NCBI GenBank assembly: GCA_021159525.1
Contig: JAGHEC010000445.1
Location: 1-7,841 of the forward strand
Origin: Deltaproteobacteria bacterium
GTDB lineage: Bacteria; Desulfobacterota; DSM-4660; Desulfatiglandales; Desulfatiglandaceae
DNA: 7,841 nt
Direction: 5' to 3'
A program made the translations under genes and the position numbers. Below the pieces are notes generated by a model that was not told where the DNA came from, searched no databases, and saw only the letters and a list, made by a program, of their open reading frames with translations. Below are positions 6,546 through 7,841 of the stretch, one piece after another. The stretch's first letter is position 1, and each line of letters starts with the position of its first letter.

Positions 6546-7634
6546 TTACAAGACAAACTTGCGAATCGATGCAACCACCCTGTCCGCCGTATGCCCATCC
6601 CAAAATTCAATGCGCTCAGGCTCTCCTCCCTGTCTTTCCAAGGCCCTGGAAAATTCCTGCGAAAGGTTCTCCGAGTTGCACAGCCTGTTGGTTCCGTGTG
6701 TGATGGTGATGGGCCTCTCGGTGTTGGGCCTCAGGGTCAGGCAGGGGATGCCGAGATAGGTAGTCTCCTCCTGAATGCCCCCCGAGTCCGTAATCACCAG
6801 ACGGCTGTTGAATACCAGGCTCATGAAGGGGATGTATCCCAGCGGCTCAACCAGACGGATATGCGAGGAATTGAGTCGTGAGACAAGGCCAGCCTGTCCA
6901 AGGCTTTTTCGCGTTCTCGGATGCACCGGAAAAATAAGCGGCAGCCTTTCCGAAGCATCACAAAGTCCCTTGATAATTCTCCCCAACACCTCCTCTTTGT
7001 CCACATTGGCCGGCCGATGCAGGGTGATTAACCCATACTCCCCCGGCTGCACACTATATGTCGCAAAAGCCCTCTCCTGTTCCACGCGGGGCCGCAGCAT
7101 TTCCAGCGAGTCGATCATGATATTGCCTACCCGGTGGATCTTTTCTTTCGCAACGCCCTCCCTGAGCAGATTTTGGTCTCCGTCCGGGGACGGGGTCCAC
7201 AAAAGATCGGCCAGAGCATCGGTCACCACCCGATTGATCTCCTCGGGCATGGTCCGGTCAAAGGACCTGAGGCCTGCTTCCAGGTGGGCAGTCTTGATAC
7301 CCAGCTTGACAGCCGCAATGGTCGCCGCTACAGTGGAGTTGACGTCTCCCACAACAACCACCAGGTCGGGCCGTTTCTCCAACAGGACTCTTTCGTAAGC
7401 GATCATCACGTTGCCGGTCTGTTCAGCGTGTGTGCCCGAGCCGACGCCCAGATGGATATGCGGTTCAGGCAATGCCAGGTCCTGAAAAAACACATCCGAC
7501 ATATTCAGGTCATAGTGCTGGCCGGTGTGGACAATCACCGGTTCCGCCCAATCCGTTTTACGAAGCGCATGATACAGCGGCGCCACCTTCATGAAGTTGG
7601 GCCTTGCCGCTGCAATAAGATGTATCTGTTTCAT
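6546..7634 (-). CDS. wecB: UDP-N-acetylglucosamine 2-epimerase (non-hydrolysing)
   Basis: A 362-residue cytoplasmic enzyme that interconverts UDP-GlcNAc and UDP-ManNAc, feeding ManNAc into surface glycans. Family landmarks are in order: IHLIAAARPNFMKVAPL (4-20), HTGQHYD (36-42), VVGDVNSTVAA (94-104), AHLEAGLRSFDRTMPEEINR (116-135), VGNIMIDS (169-176), TLHRPANVD (204-212), PVHPRTRK (236-243), ITDSGGIQEE (281-290) and RPNTERP (302-308). D97, E119, E131/E132 and H206 occupy the positions of the known catalytic acidic residues and histidine. Length is normal and no damage is seen. I chose the ATG at 7632-7634 because the protein then begins MKQIHLIAAARPN as in the family. A GTG at 7644-7646 adds four residues; neither has a clear Shine-Dalgarno. 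It is the first gene of the operon, preceded by the repeat region. No UDP-ManNAc dehydrogenase is in the window. Confidence 0.95.
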   Translation of the reverse strand: MKQIHLIAAARPNFMKVAPLYHALRKTDWAEPVIVHTGQHYDLNMSDVFFQDLALPEPHIHLGVGSGTHAEQTGNVMIAYERVLLEKRPDLVVVVGDVNSTVAATIAAVKLGIKTAHLEAGLRSFDRTMPEEINRVVTDALADLLWTPSPDGDQNLLREGVAKEKIHRVGNIMIDSLEMLRPRVEQERAFATYSVQPGEYGLITLHRPANVDKEEVLGRIIKGLCDASERLPLIFPVHPRTRKSLGQAGLVSRLNSSHIRLVEPLGYIPFMSLVFNSRLVITDSGGIQEETTYLGIPCLTLRPNTERPITITHGTNRLCNSENLSQEFSRALERQGGEPERIEFWDGHTADRVVASIRKFVL

Positions 7635-7654
7635 TTTTTCAGTCACGAAGCATC

Positions 7655-7664
7655 AGCTCAATAA
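7655..7664. repeat. 10-bp motif, inverted copy of the sequence at the operon end (52-61)
   Basis: agctcaataa here is the exact reverse complement of ttattgagct at 52-61, which contains the stop codon of the last gene. Both copies lie just on the operon side of the 18-bp terminal repeat motif (4-bp versus about 28-bp spacing). This may be an extension of the repeat family with an indel, or chance. Confidence 0.4.
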
Positions 7665-7692
7665 TTGGGGGGATAACAGCGAACGTACCACC

Positions 7693-7841
7693 GGGGCAGG
7701 AGGATTTTTCTTGTGCTCCGGGCCTCCGGGCTGGTCTCTTCAGTGACTTATCTGCGGGGGACACTTGCCCCCTCCGCATTCTCGACTTCGTCGAGCTGCG
7801 GCTTCCCCCACTGATAAGTCACGAAGAGACGGCGCCCTCCC
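7693..7841. repeat. Palindromic repeat element (MITE/REP-like), cut by the window end
   Basis: The element begins with ggggcaggaggatttttc (7693-7710), the inverted partner of 31-48. An imperfect palindrome follows: left arm 7734-7761 (gtctcttc, an extra a, gtgacttatc, then a G-rich run) and right arm 7804-7830 (gataagtcac then gaagagac), with about 25 paired positions. The remainder after 7830 (ggcgccctccc) matches window positions 7-17 with one mismatch. By comparison with the copy at 1-48, the full element would end about 31 bases beyond the window, for a length near 180 bp. No coding sequence is seen in it. It fits a non-autonomous palindromic repeat; the class is inferred, since no target-site duplication can be tested here. 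Confidence 0.6.
7774..7801. other. Central hairpin of the palindromic element
   Basis: Within the loop between the two long arms, ctcgac (7781-7786) and gtcgag (7790-7795) form a perfect 6-bp stem with a 3-base loop. ccgca (7774-7778) and tgcgg (7797-7801) extend it by five pairs after a small asymmetric bulge. The upstream tgcggggg (7753-7760) can instead pair with ccccctccgca (7768-7778) or with the ccccc at 7805-7809, so several competing foldings exist. The pairing is seen directly; any function is unknown. Confidence 0.55.

Noticed and set aside
6775..7398. Plus-strand open frame (about 207 codons) opposite wecB
   Set aside because: It lies antisense to a confidently identified wecB, and its serine/arginine-rich composition is typical of an antisense shadow.
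7635..7692. Sigma-70 promoter for wecB
   Set aside because: AT-rich stretches such as aattat occur upstream on the minus strand, but no -35 partner at about 17 bp spacing is convincing, so no promoter is annotated.
1..7841. Circular molecule closed through the 17-bp match of the two ends
   Set aside because: The overlap is short and has a mismatch, and the repeat-family explanation covers it. There is no replication or mobilisation gene.
7693..7841. CRISPR array or tRNA/rRNA gene in the repeat region
   Set aside because: There are no regularly spaced direct repeats with unique spacers and no cloverleaf. The structure is a single large palindrome.

Overview
The window holds one co-directional block of seven genes, all on the minus strand, so transcription runs from the high coordinates to the low ones. 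In order of transcription they are: a UDP-GlcNAc 2-epimerase (WecB type), a polyprenol-phosphate-mannose-synthase-like family 2 glycosyltransferase, a second family 2 glycosyltransferase, a radical SAM protein with a SPASM-like C-terminus, an NAD(P)-dependent epimerase/dehydratase of the extended SDR family, a multi-pass membrane protein that looks like a GT-C glycosyltransferase, and a class I SAM-dependent methyltransferase. Gene spacing shrinks along the block: 110 bp, 68 bp, 1 bp, 26 bp, then two 4-bp ATGA overlaps. The last five genes therefore look translationally coupled, and the whole set is probably one operon.

Together the genes suggest assembly of a surface glycan or glycolipid. 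WecB would supply UDP-ManNAc. The DPM1-like enzyme would load a sugar onto polyprenyl phosphate on the cytoplasmic face. The GT-C-like membrane protein could use such a lipid-linked sugar on the outer face. The second glycosyltransferase, the SDR enzyme, the radical SAM enzyme and the methyltransferase would extend or modify the product. No flippase, polymerase, initiating sugar-phosphate transferase or UDP-ManNAc dehydrogenase is present, so the pathway is only partly contained here.

Both ends of the window carry pieces of one repeat family. The first 48 bases look like the right arm of one copy. Bases 7693 to the end look like most of a second copy: an 18-bp terminal motif, then a large palindrome with nested hairpins, cut off by the window edge. 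The terminal motif faces the operon in inverted orientation on the two sides, and the repeat comes within 3 bp of the stop codon of the last gene. This resembles a non-autonomous palindromic element (MITE/REP-like) on both flanks of the operon.

The host is a bacterium. The moderately GC-rich composition, the gene types and the palindromic intergenic repeats would fit an environmental proteobacterial or Desulfobacterota-type genome, but this is only an impression; nothing in the window fixes the taxonomy. No tRNA, rRNA, CRISPR array, transposase or phage gene was seen.
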